Shown here: in pieces, positions 24,634-36,535 of the stretch
How the letters are laid out: every line of letters begins with the position of its first letter
Position numbering within the stretch: position 1 is the first letter of the stretch
Assembly: GCF_030247195.1 (NCBI RefSeq)
Contig: NC_080671.1
Coordinates: 302,944,504-303,008,503 of the forward strand
Origin: Topomyia yanbarensis
Lineage: Eukaryota; Arthropoda; Insecta; Diptera; Culicidae
DNA length: 64,000 bases
Direction: 5' to 3'
Program-made: the position numbers and the translations under genes
Notes under the pieces: model-generated
Told to the model about the DNA's origin: nothing
Database searches by the model: none
The model's input: only the letters and a program-made list of their open reading frames with translations

Positions 24634-25665
24634 GGGCCATACACTAATTACGTAAGGGCATATGGGGGGAGCGGGAGTTTCAAAATATCTTACAAATTCT
24701 TATCTGTGGGGGAGGGAGGGTTTGTTCTTTCTTACGTAATATCATAAAAAAGTATGAAAATGAAATCAATAAGAAAAATATTCTTTACACAAGAATTATT
24801 TATTATTTGTGCCATGAACATTTTCTATGTCAAACAAAATTAGCACATATTGTACATCATGGCCAAGGAAGGGTGGACCTGGAATTGAAGTGTTTTGCAA
24901 CAGCAGGATATGTTAAATTAATTATGTAATTTTGTTTATTGTTGCCATCGTGAAGAGCGTCTTAATTGTCGATGGTGTTAGAGCAGTTACATCAATATCT
25001 TGACGCTTGGTGGCACATTGGTCTGTTCGGGAACTGGGGTCACCGTATGCCTTACAAGTTAAGAAGTGCTGACACTCTTCGTGTTGATGGCCAATATTCT
25101 TCTATTCATACTTTTTGTTCAAACCGCAAGGTATTCGGAAAATGTTCTGTCATGCGATTGTGACAGATCTTTTGGGCCGAATATTTCCAGAGTGTGAACT
25201 GTATTTTACTTCAAGAAAATTCGAAGATGTCGGAGCTATGCGTACGATAATCGTCACAGTTGGAGCTCAGAATAAATTCATGCCAGAACAGGTTATAAAT
25301 TCTTTTGAGTTCTGCATCACAAGAAAATAGATTCAAAGGAAGTGGAATATAGCGAAGCAGATTATGTGGACCAGATTGGCTTTTCTAAATATCACCCAAT
25401 AGTTGTTCTACTAGGATGCAAATAAAATTACTACAGATGAATGCAGTTAAATTTTGTCATGAATTTTCTTGAAATAATTCTATAAGTATCGTTTTCGCTA
25501 TCTTATTTAATGAATTAACAATATGATTTTTTAATTACGAAAATCATGATAAGATCTTATGAAGGGGGGAGGGAGAGTTCGTCAAAATCTTACGAATTCT
25601 TATCTGGGGAGGAGGGGGAGGTTGGAATGTTCTAAAAATGCCTTACGTAATTAGTGTACGGTCCC
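24634..25665. mobile_element. TIR element of about 1.03 kb (GGGACCGTACAC... ends)
   Basis: The ends are GGGCCATACACTAATTACGT at 24634 and, reverse-complemented, GGGACCGTACACTAATTACG at 25665. They form about 26-bp inverted repeats with few mismatches, extended by G-rich subterminal runs on both sides (GGGGGGAGCGGG and GGGGAGGAGGGGG). The interior has coding-like relics but no recognisable transposase. It ends only 86 bp before the PDZ exon at 25752. Confidence 0.85.
25135..25430 (+). pseudogene. Coding-like relic inside TIR element, unknown
   Basis: The + frame gives KMFCHAIVTDLLGRIFPE, then YFTSRKFEDVGAMRTIIV, then FMPEQVINSFEFCIT. A one-base shift at about 25325 then gives DSKEVEYSEADYVDQIGF and a stop after LLGCK near 25425. 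An upstream frame (24966-25163) may be its N-terminal part. There is no DDE/D motif. It could be a captured host fragment or a degraded transposon protein. Confidence 0.4.
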
Positions 25666-25751
25666 TTTCTGCGAAAAGTTTGAATACAAAAAAAACTTGC
25701 CGGAAAATGTTTGAAAATGCCTATAAATATTTCTCTTGTCTCTTTTTACAG

Positions 25752-25931
25752 CAAGTTGTTGAGCTAAACGGATACGTGATCATTCTAGTGGAAAGTCGCG
25801 ATGGAAAAATCAAACTCTACGGTAGTCCTGCGGATAAGGACAACCTCGAAGTCGCTGATGAAATTTTGGACGTTAATGAACGAAAACTGGAGGACTCACC
25901 GAGAGCCGAGGTGATCAAACATATACATGAG
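25752..25931 (+). CDS. Exon 2 of PDZ-domain gene (main part of PDZ fold)
   Basis: A strong acceptor (TTCTCTTGTCTCTTTTTACAG) and a donor GTAAGA at 25932 bound 60 codons, phase 0 at both ends. The translation includes VVELNGYVIILVESRDGKI, then GSPADKDNLEVADEILDVNE, then SPRAEVIKHIHE. ADEILDVN is the PDZ core strand motif, usually GDEILxVN, and RAEVIKHIHE is the peptide-groove helix. A canonical GLGF loop is not seen; the beta-B region is atypical. PDZ domains bind C-terminal peptides and scaffold complexes at the membrane cortex. I do not recognise the specific protein. Confidence 0.85.
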
Positions 25932-25998
25932 GTAAGAAATAGTACTGCTAAACGGTATGAGTTTGCCATTATGTACAATTTTCTTCTTTCCTTTACAG

Positions 25999-26056
25999 TG
26001 CATTCAATCATGTATGATAAAACTCCGCGTCAAACGGCGGAGTGATTCGAGATTGG
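25999..26056 (+). CDS. Exon 3 of PDZ-domain gene (end of PDZ fold)
   Basis: Acceptor TTTCCTTTACAG, phase 0 in. It encodes CIQSCMIKLRVKRRSDSRL and ends one base into a codon (G) before the donor GTAAGT at 26057, so phase 1 out. IKLRVKRR is the last PDZ strand, continuing the helix of the previous exon across a 67-bp intron. The next exons with phase-1 acceptors are at 55100 and 58516. Confidence 0.85.
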
Positions 26057-26960
26057 GTAAGTGCAGCCCTAGTAATGTTATTTGAGATATTTTTGTTTCA
26101 GTTTGTGAGCGATTGAAACAGTTAGACTTTCAAAATCATATTCAGATGGCAGCACATGTAAAATTAAGTTGAAATTTCGATAAAGATAAAATACTGCTGG
26201 CTTTTTAACACTTTGTCTTTGATTTTACTCCGTGAGCAGATGAGGGTTCTGACTTCACAAAGCTACTTGTGAGTGTAAGCTTTTACACACGTAAGTTAAA
26301 CGTGTGTTCACAGCCCGAAACAAGTTTTCACCTTTACTCTTTGCTGGTGTTGCAATTAACTTTACCACATCTGGACGGTTAAAAAGCACTCCAATGACTT
26401 ACACAAGTGAATGGCTGCTCCGGGTTCCAGCGGCTAGCACGTAATCTGAAATGGCATGAATTCGACGACACTGCCGCGCCATACCAAAGCACAGGAAAAG
26501 GCAAAAATGTGTTGCTCGCTGAAATCTCATAACAGAGTGCAGCTTGGCTCCATGAGCTCAACTACACAGTATCGACAAACGACATCAACGACGAAGGGAA
26601 AAAAGTCTTTTCTGATCAATTCACCTGAGTTGGCATTTGCCATCTTTGGTATAGTCTACTTCCACGTGAGCAACATGGACAAATTGCACCTATTCAAATG
26701 CGAATTTTAAATTTTTTATCAAATTTTTAAATCAAATGCGGCTGCAGGAAAAATTATCTGTTTACACCAGAATATTTTCAGTTTCTCATGATACTTAAAA
26801 ACTTATTGTTGAATAAAATTCAAAAAATATTTAAGACAGATGTCTTGAAGAATGCAGATGTGTTGGCGTATCACGATAAAAAATGTTTTGGCTTTAATAT
26901 AAAATTTTCTTGATGAGAGAACAATTTATGAACAAGCATTTTCTCAATTCAACAATGTGA

Positions 26961-27013
26961 GTAGGCGGGCGAATGACCTTAAAGGTTAAAGATCCAAATA
27001 AACAAACAAACAA
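26961..27013 (+). mobile_element. SINE 3' fragment
   Basis: GGCGAATGACCTTAAAGGTT followed by a CAAACAAA-rich tail matches the body and tail of the SINE at 13564. The tRNA-related head is missing. Confidence 0.6.
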
Positions 27014-27066
27014 TGTAAATAGATTCGATGATGAAACACTGGATTTGTGGTCTTGACATACACATT

Positions 27067-27345
27067 TTTTACGCGGTTTTTTACGCAGATTTTGAAATTT
27101 ACGCGGTTTTTGAAATTTACGCGGTTTTTATTTACGCGGATTTTGTTTAATTTACGCGGTATCCATTAACGAGGTTCCCATTAACGCGGATTCTTAAATT
27201 TACAGGTCTTCATTTACGCGGATTTTGAAATTTACGCGGTTTTCATTTACGCAGATTTTGAAATTTACGCGGTTTTCATTTACGCGAATTTTGAAATTTA
27301 CGCGGATTTTGAAATTTACGCGGTGTATACCCCGCGTAAAAAAAC
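27067..27345. repeat. TTTACGCGG minisatellite
   Basis: About a dozen imperfect units of roughly 17-26 bp, alternating ATTTACGCGGTTTT and ATTTACGCGGATTTTGAA. The tract ends with an inverted CCCCGCGTAAAAAAA, so both orientations of the core word are present at the right end. Confidence 0.9.
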
Positions 27346-28314
27346 CCGAGTGTATATTTTTTTTATTTAAACCGTTTCTGAATCATCAATTTATATGCAT
27401 AATGCACAATAATTGCAATATTTCACCGCATAAAAGGATCAATCTTAAGGAATGGTTTTCCGACAATTTTTATATTTCAATAAGTTGCTGAACTCTGAAT
27501 TGTTTTTTACTATTTTTTTCTCTCTTCAGTTTCAATCCGTAAATACACATTGTCCTGTAACATATGCGTGCACAACCACTTTCATTTGGGGAGTACTAAT
27601 CAATCATTTATTCTTTTTACTATGGTGTCATTTCATTATTATTATTTTGTTTATCGATCATCTACCTTTGCAGCTAAGAGAAATGAAATACATAAAACAG
27701 AAAGACGAATAGTGTTTCATTTTAAGTTTATAACTGATCCTATGTTTTTCAAATTCATATATTTCGTTTCAATTTAACGAATATAATTTATACGTAACTT
27801 GCTATTGTGCGGTGCCAGTGAGGGGAGGGGAAACATTTGTTTTCTTGTCAACTGGATCCTGGGAGTCATTCACGTCACTAACGTTATCTTACACGTTCAT
27901 GTAGTTTTAACCCTTCGGCAGTTGTGTCCTAATCTGATGCTCTACAAAAATTTTGCCCGAATTTCAGAAAGTTATACTTTCAGGGCACTAGGCGACTTCC
28001 GGAGAGTTAAAATGGTTCAAAAATCTTTCGCCTTAGTATTAATAGAAAACAGTTTAAACTTTTAAATATCTCCTAGTTCTAATAAATTTACAATGTAAAA
28101 CACAAATTGTCGGATAGCTAACGCATCAAATAAATAAACTGATAAAAAGTGACTTTGCTATTAGCTGTCTCTTTAATGTTGTTGGCTGTTGGTTTGGAAG
28201 TATCGGTCGCTTTTTTGCAGATGTCGTTATTGTGTGAGCAGCAGTCCCAAATTTTGCAACCATCTGTGGCTCAGGTGATGGTAATGGAAACTGTGTATAG
28301 AACTGACGTACTTA

Positions 28315-28445
28315 GACTGAGAAGTTTTATCTCTAAAGTAATTCGCTTTTTTCGAATTATAAAAATGTGTTTACCAAATTATTTAACCCTATATGTGGGG
28401 TTGGGAATTGAACCCAGATGAGTTACCTAGAACGCCTGTCCTTGT
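28315..28445 (-). mobile_element. Diverged tRNA-derived SINE
   Basis: On the minus strand CTGGGTTCAATTCCCAACCC (B box) is followed by ATAGGGTTAAAT and, further on, ATTCGAAAAAAGCGAATTAC. These parallel the SINE at 13564 (CTGGGTTCGAGTCGCGACCC, then the body). The head beyond the B box is weakly preserved. Confidence 0.6.
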
Positions 28446-29128
28446 TTTGCAGAAGCTTGATGTTTTGTAAAGTATGGTAAGGTAGGAAGGAATAGGTTGA
28501 TTCAACTGCATTGTTACTCCTTGAACACCATTAGGACTACCTGGGAAGAAGTTTCTCCATATATCCTCAGCAAACGATTCCTATTTTCCTACATACATTG
28601 GCTATATTACAAGTACGCGGTGCAAGTTCGTGTTGTTTTATCATAATTTCATCATTGCCCATATTCACGGGGATCTTGAAGACTGCCATACTCAACGCTT
28701 GTGTTAACCCTCAAAAAGGCACGCGGGTCTATCGATTTCTTAGTTACAAAGCGTTATGCATGCAGTAAGAGCTTGAGCATGGAAATTCCATTAACTGATG
28801 CTAAAATTCATTGAAAAAGTAAGATATTACGGAAATATCACATATGGTGTGCTTCATAGATTCGTATAAACTTTTTACATGCACAAAAAGGTAAGGGGGA
28901 CTAGCAGGCCCGCTAGGTATTTCGACATCATCTGTGCATACTGGTGATGCAAATAATATGTTTGCATCCAAAAATCAATTTTTTATGGATTCATTTCAGT
29001 TTTTACAAGTATTTCCTAAGCTTTGACGAACTTATCTTTGATCAAGTTAAAACACATTTACCATTTATTAGTATCATGTAATTTTTCTCACGTAAACACT
29101 TTTCAATGCTCCCAGAACTGTGCACACA

Positions 29129-29291
29129 TCCCGATCAGAATGAAATAACAAGATTATAACAGAATGCAATTTTCGTAACATATCGTGTTATAAATTTGGT
29201 CTCGTTAGTAGTTAAAATAACAGAAAATTATAACAAGTAACAACGGGAGATATAGTGTTGAAATATTCTTGTTATATGTTTCTGATCGGGA
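29129..29291. mobile_element. 163-bp MITE with 12-bp TIRs
   Basis: TCCCGATCAGAA at 29129-29140 is exactly inverted at 29280-29291 (TTCTGATCGGGA). The interior is AT-rich (AACAAGATTATAACAGAA). A related right end (TTTTTGATCGGGAATT) occurs at about 63138. Confidence 0.85.
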
Positions 29292-30038
29292 TACTAGACC
29301 GGCAATGTTTTAAACTTTTTTGAAACACTGCTAAATCAAGTGTCAATTAGCTCTACAAACCATATGTCACTTATGAGCTTTTTCCTACAGCTCTAGTTCA
29401 CTCACAAGAGTTTTGAAGTTTCTATAGTGTCATATGGAAAATCGAAAACAAGAAATCAAAATTCAAAAAAAAGGCTCATAGTTACTCTGCATACCTCAAA
29501 ACTTCAAGTGTGTAGCTTTTTTCATAACGAATAACTTTGTTGAAAGTTGCATAAGCATGTGCGAGAAAGAGAGGCAGCATTTAACATTATATTACAAAAA
29601 TATTTTACCACAAAGTCGGATGAATTTGCAGCCTTCTGCAATGTTAATCCTTTCATCTTCAGTTGTGTACCTGAGGATTTTAGGCCAAATAAGATGGTAC
29701 TGACATTTTTTACTGAATTTATAGTTTCCATATTCATATATTTTTGCATAGAAACTTAAAAATTCTTGTAAGTAAACCAAAGGCATCCGAACAAGTTTGT
29801 ATTTGGAATGGGGCTATAATTTTGAATTTTTTCCTGCCAGAAAATGAAGTGAATGAACGTTTTCCTAGGACAAAGTTCTTCATTTTTAGCCTGTGGTAAA
29901 ACAAGGTATTGCTCGACATATTCTAAAAGTGGTAATTATTTATTTACATAATTTAGCTTTTGGCTTCACCCAATGCTTACTCTAATTAATCCCAGTAGTG
30001 AGTATTTTTTCGGGGATTCGTATTTTATGATGATTTGA

Positions 30039-30103
30039 CTCACGCCTGTAGTTATTAGCTATACTATATACTAAATAGTATAGCTAATAACTACAGGCGT
30101 GAG
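30039..30103. repeat. Perfect 28-bp inverted repeat, 9-nt loop
   Basis: The arm at 30039-30066 (CTCACGCCTGTAGTTATTAG and 8 more bases) is perfectly complementary to 30076-30103. The loop is TATACTAAA. There are no mismatches in 28 pairs. Confidence 0.95.
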
Positions 30104-32999
30104 CTTTAATTTTGAATCCTTTGAAATATTCTGAAACAATCTATCAGTTCTTCATTTTTCGCTTATATGTTGTTTTTTCACAATCTATTCATCATTGTCA
30201 AATAAATTCAAATAGAGAAATCATTCAAACACTTGAAAAGTTTGTATTTCTGCATAAAATTGCTCTATATGCTTTGGATATTTCATGCTTTTACTGTAAG
30301 AGGGTATAAAATTTTACCGGGCCTTAGAGGCCCGGCTTGCCTTGTAGCGTTAGGATTTTTGCTTGCCTTCACAAGGGTTAATTTGATATACATTTCTTTT
30401 ACCTGGGCCAATTTGTTGAGTACCGTGTGGTTGATATGCTGAAAAGTGTAAACTTATGTAAGCCCAAGCTCCATTTTAGCCTTTAGTGAATGTTCCACAT
30501 CTCAAATACCAATGCGGAAGTTAACGGATACCATATTCAGTCGAAACTCGACTTTTGCCTTATGAGATTTATGCTGTTTTCGGTTTTAGATCAGAGTCGC
30601 TCTAAATAGGTTAGATCGAAACTGACACTTTTATAAGAATTTTGTAAACACCAGAGCGACTCAAATCCAAAAACGAAATTAGCATCATTCATCTCGGCAG
30701 ATCACCACGACGAAGTCCTTCGCTTTCTAGATAAAGCAAACGAGATTTAAATAACTGCTTGGCAAGTAGACATGTTCCAACGCAGTTGTTTGCTTATGTT
30801 CAAACTTAAATTGACGTACAACCACAATTCCAAATCATTTAAAAACCTGTTAAAACATCGTTGTTTAGTAATATATTAATAAAAGGATACCTTCTATGAG
30901 ATTTAAATTTATCGTTTCGAGATCTCGCTTCGTCGATCAGTTTCTACTTATCTAGATCAAAACTGAAGTTGTCAAAATAATACTCATTCCCATCCAAGAT
31001 AATCTGCTGAAGACACTAATCCAGGATAGATACCCAAAGCGTTAGAAGTTGCCCCACTGTGCATCGTCTGCGGATTGCCTTAGCGTGTATGAATTGTTAA
31101 TTGTTGATATAAAAATTGTATAGAAGAGAGGATTGACGCGAGCTTTATGGAACACTCATGTAGCTAAGTCTCAACGTCGATGAATCATTTGGGAGAAGCA
31201 CATGTGCTTTTCCGACTACAAATTCAGTAAAATGTTGTTCAACGTTGGTGAAAGATCATACTGGTGCAGCTTATCATAGAACAATATATACGCGAACCGA
31301 GGTCTTAGTGGAATGTACCTAGGGTTGCCACCTCTTGAGAGGCTTTGATCCGGAGATTTTCACTGACCTGAGGGGTGATGGATTTTCAGTGGAACTAGAC
31401 AGAAATTGAAATCAAAACGATTGCTCGGCATTTTGGAGCACTTTAATCGTTTTTTATTACTACGTTAAAGTAAAGCCATAATTTAATCTGGTGTAGTATT
31501 TAACTTCCCCGACTAAGTGCCACGAATACAAAAGCATCTGCTACTCTCGCTGTGGCGGACAAGTCGAACGAGAATTGCTCTCCCACACAACTAACAAAAA
31601 AGGCGAGCAAAGGAGGTAGGACAGCAGTATCACATAGGAAGAACTATGTGGTGTCGATTATTCATCACCAGGGGTCGCAACAAAGGGGCAAAACTCACCT
31701 CCCTAGCCAACAGTTACGGATCACTTCAGGAGTAACAACAACACCGGAAGAACTCGTTTGATGTTGACCAAGCCAGTTGGATTAGAACAAAACTACAATA
31801 CCTTGGAGCAGCTATCACCAGCTCCACTAACAGTGAATTGATTTGGTAAAATTGCAGAAAAATAACTTTTTTACACCATTTTTAGCGACTTAGTGGGATG
31901 CAACATTTCAAATGTATTATATAATTAATGCATAAGCTTCTCGTTTTAAGTAATTTTGAGATACGATTGATGTTCTAATAGTGGCTTAAGCAGCATTCAA
32001 GTTCTATTAAAGCTTAAGCAACTTGAAGGCTCGTTAAGAACTTTGTATGGACTTTAAAGTGTTCTTTTTAAGTAATATCCGTAAAATTGCTGAATTCACT
32101 CTTTTATCAAAACAAAAAAAAATCTCGACAAGCGTATTTTAAAGGGTCTCGGAACCATATACTGCCAACGAAATGTTCCCATTGAGGTATATCCGGTACT
32201 GGTTATCATATTCTAGAGATCCTAACAAAACGTATGCATCCAAAACATCAATCCGTACGGAATTGGTCAAATGGCATCAATTTAAATTTTCGTCATTCCA
32301 TCATCATGCTAGAAAAAAGACTACATGACCACTCGCACTGGTGCACTCCGTGTACATGTTCAAGCTTACCGTTTTCACATATTCATATAAAAACTTTTTC
32401 GTTTTATGATATACGTTACGTGTATCATTTTCCGAAGGAGAAAACTTTATCTTGAGTGTATATCGAGATTTTGGAACGATAGTTTCACGAAAAAATGATT
32501 TTTAATTATTCTCTAAAACTCGTGCACTCATTTGATCAACAAGTTTGGTTTTCAATGTCAGACTTTGTTAAAACTTCTATAATCAAAACAAACAAAAATC
32601 TATGGGTTAATCAGATTTCTCGAATTTTGATTTTTTAGGTTGAGTGCAACAGCAAAATTACATAGGGCATCAGGTCGTCGCTTAAATGTAAATGACGATG
32701 CGACTTCCGGAAGGGTGGAAGATTTCTTAAGAATAATTTTCCACGTGCAATTGTTTCACTCTGTTTTACATAAATGTGATTTTTTGGAATGTGAAATATC
32801 AGGTAGGTTGTTTGTTTTCCTAAAGAGCAACTAAAGATAAGTGGTTTGGGTACGCAGAAACTCTTAGAGCTCCACAGGAATATATCAAAATATGTAATAT
32901 AAAAATTCTAACACTGCATTTGTTATCCATAAAAAAAATCTGAAATAACCCAAATGTTACAAGCAAACTTGAAAAATCGATCAATGTTGCGTGTTATCT

Positions 33000-34560
33000 A
33001 TGTTTGCCATTCCACACTGAATCTGTTACCCATTCCACGCACCTGGCAGATAAGAAAGGTAGCGATGTATCATGTTTTCGACCGCGAAGCGCTTACAGTA
33101 TCGACTGTGCGGTGGCCTACAAACAAATCTCGCCTTGCAAGTATACGGGATGGACGTGCTGCGAGTACTGCATGTGGAGCCATTTTCAGTAAGATAAGTT
33201 TTTCGAGTGAATTGAGGCCGCGATCCGGTGGAGACTGTGGAGTATTTTTCATGTGAATCATGGTGTTCAGTGGATACGTGTCGATCCCCTGCTATCTACA
33301 TAAAGCGGATCACTTCCATAAAAAAGCGCTTCTCAGGGTTTGCAAAATTAACTGTTTATAAGTTGTGACAAATTTTCATCTGGCAAAAAAGCTGCATCAA
33401 ATGAAGTTCCGAAGTGAAAAATTTGAATCAAAATCCTACGTGGAACACTAGGTCTAGCCTTCTATGTAAGTGTAGTGTGTGGTGGGTCGAAAAAGAGCTT
33501 ATAAAAGTTCATGTGGAGAAACAACAGAAAAGGTGCTTGTATCAACATCTCCGCATACGTGTGTGGAATTTCTCGTGAATCCCGCGGCTCGCAGAGATCT
33601 CCGTAAGAATGTAACTAGTTTCATCTAGTCAAGAAGTTGAACTTCTTCTTCCCGTCGTTCGTGCTTTGCCCTCATACATGAGGTGTAGAAGCAGACGCGA
33701 AGATCAAGTTGTGGCTTGTGTGGAAGAGAACTAAACTTAGAAACTGCCCCCAAATGCAGGAGCATACCTAAGTAAGTAAAGCTAACACACATACTGCAAT
33801 ACCTGGGCCAAGACCTCGCAACATCATAGCAGCATCAGAGCGGTATGATCTTCAGTGAGTGAGTGCGCGAGAGAAAACGAGCCATTTTTCATAAAATTGT
33901 CGACGTCACTTTAATCTAGATATTACCACTGGAAGAAAAGTGCCACGGTGTGAAAATTGGTGAAAAACGTGTGCAGCAGAGAACGAAAAAATGCGAAATA
34001 ATCGCCACTTTATGTGAGAATCGAGTTCATAGCAGTGAAAAATGTATAACTGATCAGCACTCCAATGACTCACGTCACATCGAAGTGCGCATTCATTCAG
34101 TCTCGATCACCGAATGGATGACCAGCGACCATTGGCGATTAATTAACCCCACTGCACAAACAAATAACAAATCGAGCTTTTGCTTGATTGTCAGTAAGGG
34201 TATGATTTACGCGAGCAAGAAAAATATTTTACCGATGATTAATCTTGCATTTTGTTAAAGTGAGAACGTGTCTGGCGAAGTGAAGCGTCCATAGGCTAAA
34301 ACTAAGTTACGTTGCACAATACTAGCTGAATTGTGTGGTTTGTGTATTTTTTGTCGTTCATTTTGCGTGCAAAGCTGAAAGTCACCGAAAAGGAAACCAA
34401 ATGTTATGAAATGTATGTAGGTAATCATTTTCTTACCTACTGGAAATTGTTGATTACATCAAGAGTTGTGTTTTGTTTTCGACGGAATCTTAACAGTGTT
34501 AGTGTCTGTTGCGTGTGTACAAAGTCTACGTGCGCTGACTAAATTCATGTCAGTAAATCG
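33000..34560 (+). other. Possible alternative noncoding first exon region
   Basis: This 1.5 kb is less AT-rich than its neighbours and shows no repeat ends. The part from 33850 to 34420 reads like an insect 5' leader (TCAGTGAGTGAGTGCG; GTGAAGTGAAGCGTCC) and ends near a donor-like TATGTAG then GTAATC at about 34420. No defensible protein start is present. Evidence is weak. Confidence 0.22.
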
Positions 34561-34710
34561 AATCAGGAATATAATCGATACAAAACTGAGCGGTTATTGA
34601 TGTTTGAACGGAACACTTATATAGAGGTACATATCTTTTCCATTAATGCCACTACTTGATCAATTATTTGCGGGTGATAAGGCGGTCATCACATTCAGCG
34701 GCAGTCGTTT

Positions 34711-35384
34711 TAGGGGGGTATAAGGGTTTCAGCGTGAAAAAAAACACTTTTTCTGCGATTTTTTTAGATCCTTGCGTGACGCGAATTGATCAAAACTTTT
34801 ATACATTATAGTGTACCATTTTAATAACATGCTGTAATTTTTCTATGCAAAAATATCAACAAACGACACGATGACGAAGCTTTTTGTAGAACATCTCTGC
34901 AAAAAACATGATTTTCGGTGTTACCTGCCATTCAAAAACTACTTAACCGATTTTTTTCAAACTTTGCATACGTATTGAACGTTGAGTTTTTGAAATAATT
35001 TTTCGATTACGGGGGTATTTACTTATAAAAAGGCGGAATTTTTCGTGAAAAATAGAAATTCTTATTTAAAATGAGTAACACACTCCCTTAATTGAAAAAT
35101 TATCTCAAAAACTCAACGTAGGGGTTAGGTATTTTTGTACATAGAATGTGTACGCAAAGTTTGAAAGAAATCGGTTAACTAGTTTTTGAATGGCAGGTAA
35201 CACCGCAATAATCATGTTTTTCCAGAAACGTTTGTTGATATTTTTGCATAGAAAAATTACAACATGTTATTGAAATGATACACTATAATGTATAAAAGTT
35301 TTGATCAATTCGCTTCACGCAAAGTTCTAAAAAAATCGCAAAAAAGTGTTCTTTTTCACGCTGAAACCCTTTACCTCCCCCTTA
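34711..35384. mobile_element. Fold-back MITE of about 670 bp
   Basis: Two arms of about 330 bp are inverted copies of each other. AAGGGTTTCAGCGTGAAAAA near the left end recurs inverted near the right end. AATTTTTCTATGCAAAAATA, TACCTGCCATTCAAAAACTA and the AAAAACTCAACGT region are also mirrored. Ends are AGGGGGG and CCCCCTTAA. No coding capacity. Confidence 0.88.
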
Positions 35385-35873
35385 ATATACCAAATAAGCA
35401 TAATATAGATATTTTCTTTACAGTAAATAATTATATTTTTATTTTGATACCTAATGTATATTCGATACTTTATAGATTTACTAACTGACACGTAGTAAAA
35501 ATGCTAGTTTTGAATAATGATTTTTTGTCCACGCGAGCTACAACGCTTCATAAAAGTAAATGGTTCTGTCGAATCGATTTGCTATAAAATGTGTCTTATT
35601 TTTCAATAACAAAAAAATCATCTCAACTATATTGCAGCGAACGAGAATTCCAATTTAAAGAATTTAAATGATTGTATAAAGTCATGACTAAACCTCAAAC
35701 ATTCTGAAATTCCCATAAAGAAAAAACGCTTTGCCTGCATTGTACACATGTTTTAATACGATTTAGATTATTTTTACTTAAAATAACATTGGAAGAAGTT
35801 GGGTTTATGATTTTAACTACAGTTTGTGCCTTTGAAAATTTCTAATGCTTCTTTCACCGGGTCAAATCAAAAT

Positions 35874-35915
35874 GACAAAAAGATCTTGCTCACACATACG
35901 CAAGATCTTTTTGTC
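35874..35915. repeat. 16-bp perfect hairpin
   Basis: GACAAAAAGATCTTGC (35874-35889) is exactly inverted at 35900-35915, with a 10-nt loop. On the + strand the right arm continues into TTTT. There is no evidence of transcription. Confidence 0.8.
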
Positions 35916-36535
35916 TTTTCGATTCATTTTCATTCCGCAGCCAAATCTTTGGAATCGATGCATTCCCTAGCATGGGTTCAAACGCCGTCCAATCCTTGTT
36001 TACATGGGTTCATCCTATTTCAAAAACTTTCAAAGTTTTTCGTTTTCTCAGTTTATCAATTTTCGTATGCGTGCGCTAGGGGGCGAATATTGATTCGTAG
36101 CACTTTTTTTGAAAAATGTGTATGTAAATCAAAAACAAGATTTGGGACCTTTTGCCGTATATACGATCTGATACGCGATCGCAAAAAACTCTTTGAGAGG
36201 AAAGCGTGTGCAGTCGGTCGAGCTTTTAGGAAAACATAACTTTTCGCAAATCGGTTGATAGATTTCGATGTTAAGGCTTAACCTATTTTAAGGTAATTGG
36301 GCCCAACTCTTACATTTTATTGTATATTTACTTCAAAGTTTTATCTATCAAAAAGAACATTTCATTTCACGATTCGAAATTTGGTTAAAATCAAACAGGA
36401 ATAACTTTGGCCGAAATAGGATTTCATTTTTATTGCAAAAAATCGATAAGAAATGGGTGGTCCGAATTGGGACAGGGTTGGGGTATTTCGGACCTTTAAT
36501 GTACTTCTGCGCAGGACCGTTTATACACAATACAG

